From: DATFEN01 sp035691285
GTDB taxonomy: Bacteria > Acidobacteriota > Vicinamibacteria > Fen-336
Length of the DNA stretch: 5,517 nt
Direction: 5' to 3'
Assembly (NCBI GenBank): GCA_035691285.1
Contig: DASSJI010000101.1
Coordinates: 1-5,517 of the forward strand
How positions within the stretch are numbered: position 1 is the stretch's first letter; each line of letters starts with the position of its first letter. The position numbers were made by a program, and so were the translations under genes. The notes below the pieces were generated by a model. The model saw only the letters and a list, made by a program, of their open reading frames with translations. It had not been told where the DNA came from and did not search any database. This document shows, piece by piece, positions 5,322 to 5,517 of this stretch.

Positions 5322-5517
5322 ATGAGCACTCGCATACAGGTCGTGGTGGACGAGGAGGAGCGGGAGAGGTTCAGGCGGCGCGCCGAGGCGGAAGGGCTCT
5401 CGCTCTCGGCCTGGCTTCGGAAGGTGGGTCGCGAACGCCTGGCCGCGGCCGGGCGCCGGCTGGCCACCACGAAGGACCTGCGCGGGTTCGTCGCCCGCTG
5501 CGACGCCCGCGAGAAGC
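5322..5517 (+). CDS. ribbon-helix-helix (CopG/Arc-type) antitoxin-like protein, C-terminus cut by right window edge
   Basis: Sixty-five codons are visible from the ATG at 5322, preceded by the ribosome-binding site GGAAG (5311-5315) at 6-base spacing. The start MSTRIQVVVDEEERERFRRR gives a short beta-strand (3-9) with alternating residues for DNA contact, followed by a charged first helix. GLSLSAWLRKVGRERL (25-40) gives the characteristic turn and second helix. The tail runs through TTKDLRGFVARCDAREK, the part that in such antitoxins usually wraps a toxin. Proteins of this type are typically VapB-like partners of a PIN-domain VapC encoded just downstream, which would lie beyond the window. 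The gene is divergent from the glycan genes and has its own operator-like upstream repeats. The DNA-binding fold is well supported; the toxin partner is not visible. Confidence 0.82.
   Translation, partial: MSTRIQVVVDEEERERFRRRAEAEGLSLSAWLRKVGRERLAAAGRRLATTKDLRGFVARCDAREK

Overview
This is a very GC-rich bacterial window (third codon positions are mostly G or C). It carries seven tightly packed genes, six on the minus strand and one, cut by the right edge, on the plus strand. The protein styles (a Fur with two CxxC pairs, a glycan-lipid transferase of the 'HGDNSHLSHRL' type, a rhamnose-4-epimerase-like SDR with a cysteine-bearing insert, a DUF6036-like nucleotidyltransferase) suggest a soil or sediment lineage such as Rokubacteria/Methylomirabilota or a high-GC deltaproteobacterium. 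This taxonomic guess is weak and comes from memory of similar proteins. No tRNA, rRNA, CRISPR array, insertion sequence or convincing intrinsic terminator is visible.

Reading the minus strand from right to left, two glycan genes come first. One is an extended SDR sugar-nucleotide epimerase (5217-4084). Fifteen bases later comes a polytopic polyprenyl-phosphate sugar-1-phosphate transferase of the WecA/TagO/MraY superfamily (4068-2968). Together they look like part of a surface polysaccharide pathway: one makes or remodels an activated sugar, the other loads the first sugar phosphate onto the lipid carrier. A 117-bp gap follows, with a good sigma70-type promoter very close to the next start codon.

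The second minus-strand block is a compact five-gene run. It holds a Fur-family metal regulator (2850-2383), a small helical protein (2375-2079), a nucleotidyltransferase-fold protein (2086-1553), ApbE (FAD:protein FMN transferase, 1556-654) and the first 219 codons of an o-succinylbenzoate synthase/N-acylamino-acid racemase-type enolase-superfamily enzyme (657 to the left edge). Gaps or overlaps are 7 bp, 8-bp overlap, 4-bp overlap (GTGA) and 4-bp overlap (ATGA), so the genes are probably co-transcribed and translationally coupled. ApbE and MenC would fit a respiratory/quinone theme under a metal regulator. The nucleotidyltransferase and its small partner look like a toxin-antitoxin or defence-type pair sitting inside that operon.

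At the right edge a ribbon-helix-helix antitoxin-like gene starts on the plus strand (5322 onward), divergent from the glycan genes. The 104-bp divergent region holds a perfect 11-bp inverted repeat and an AT-richer stretch with short direct and inverted repeats, plausibly the antitoxin's own operator.

Nothing here proves a wholly new system. The points most worth checking are the nucleotidyltransferase pair inside a fur-apbE-menC operon, the nearly leaderless fur promoter and the structured divergent region.
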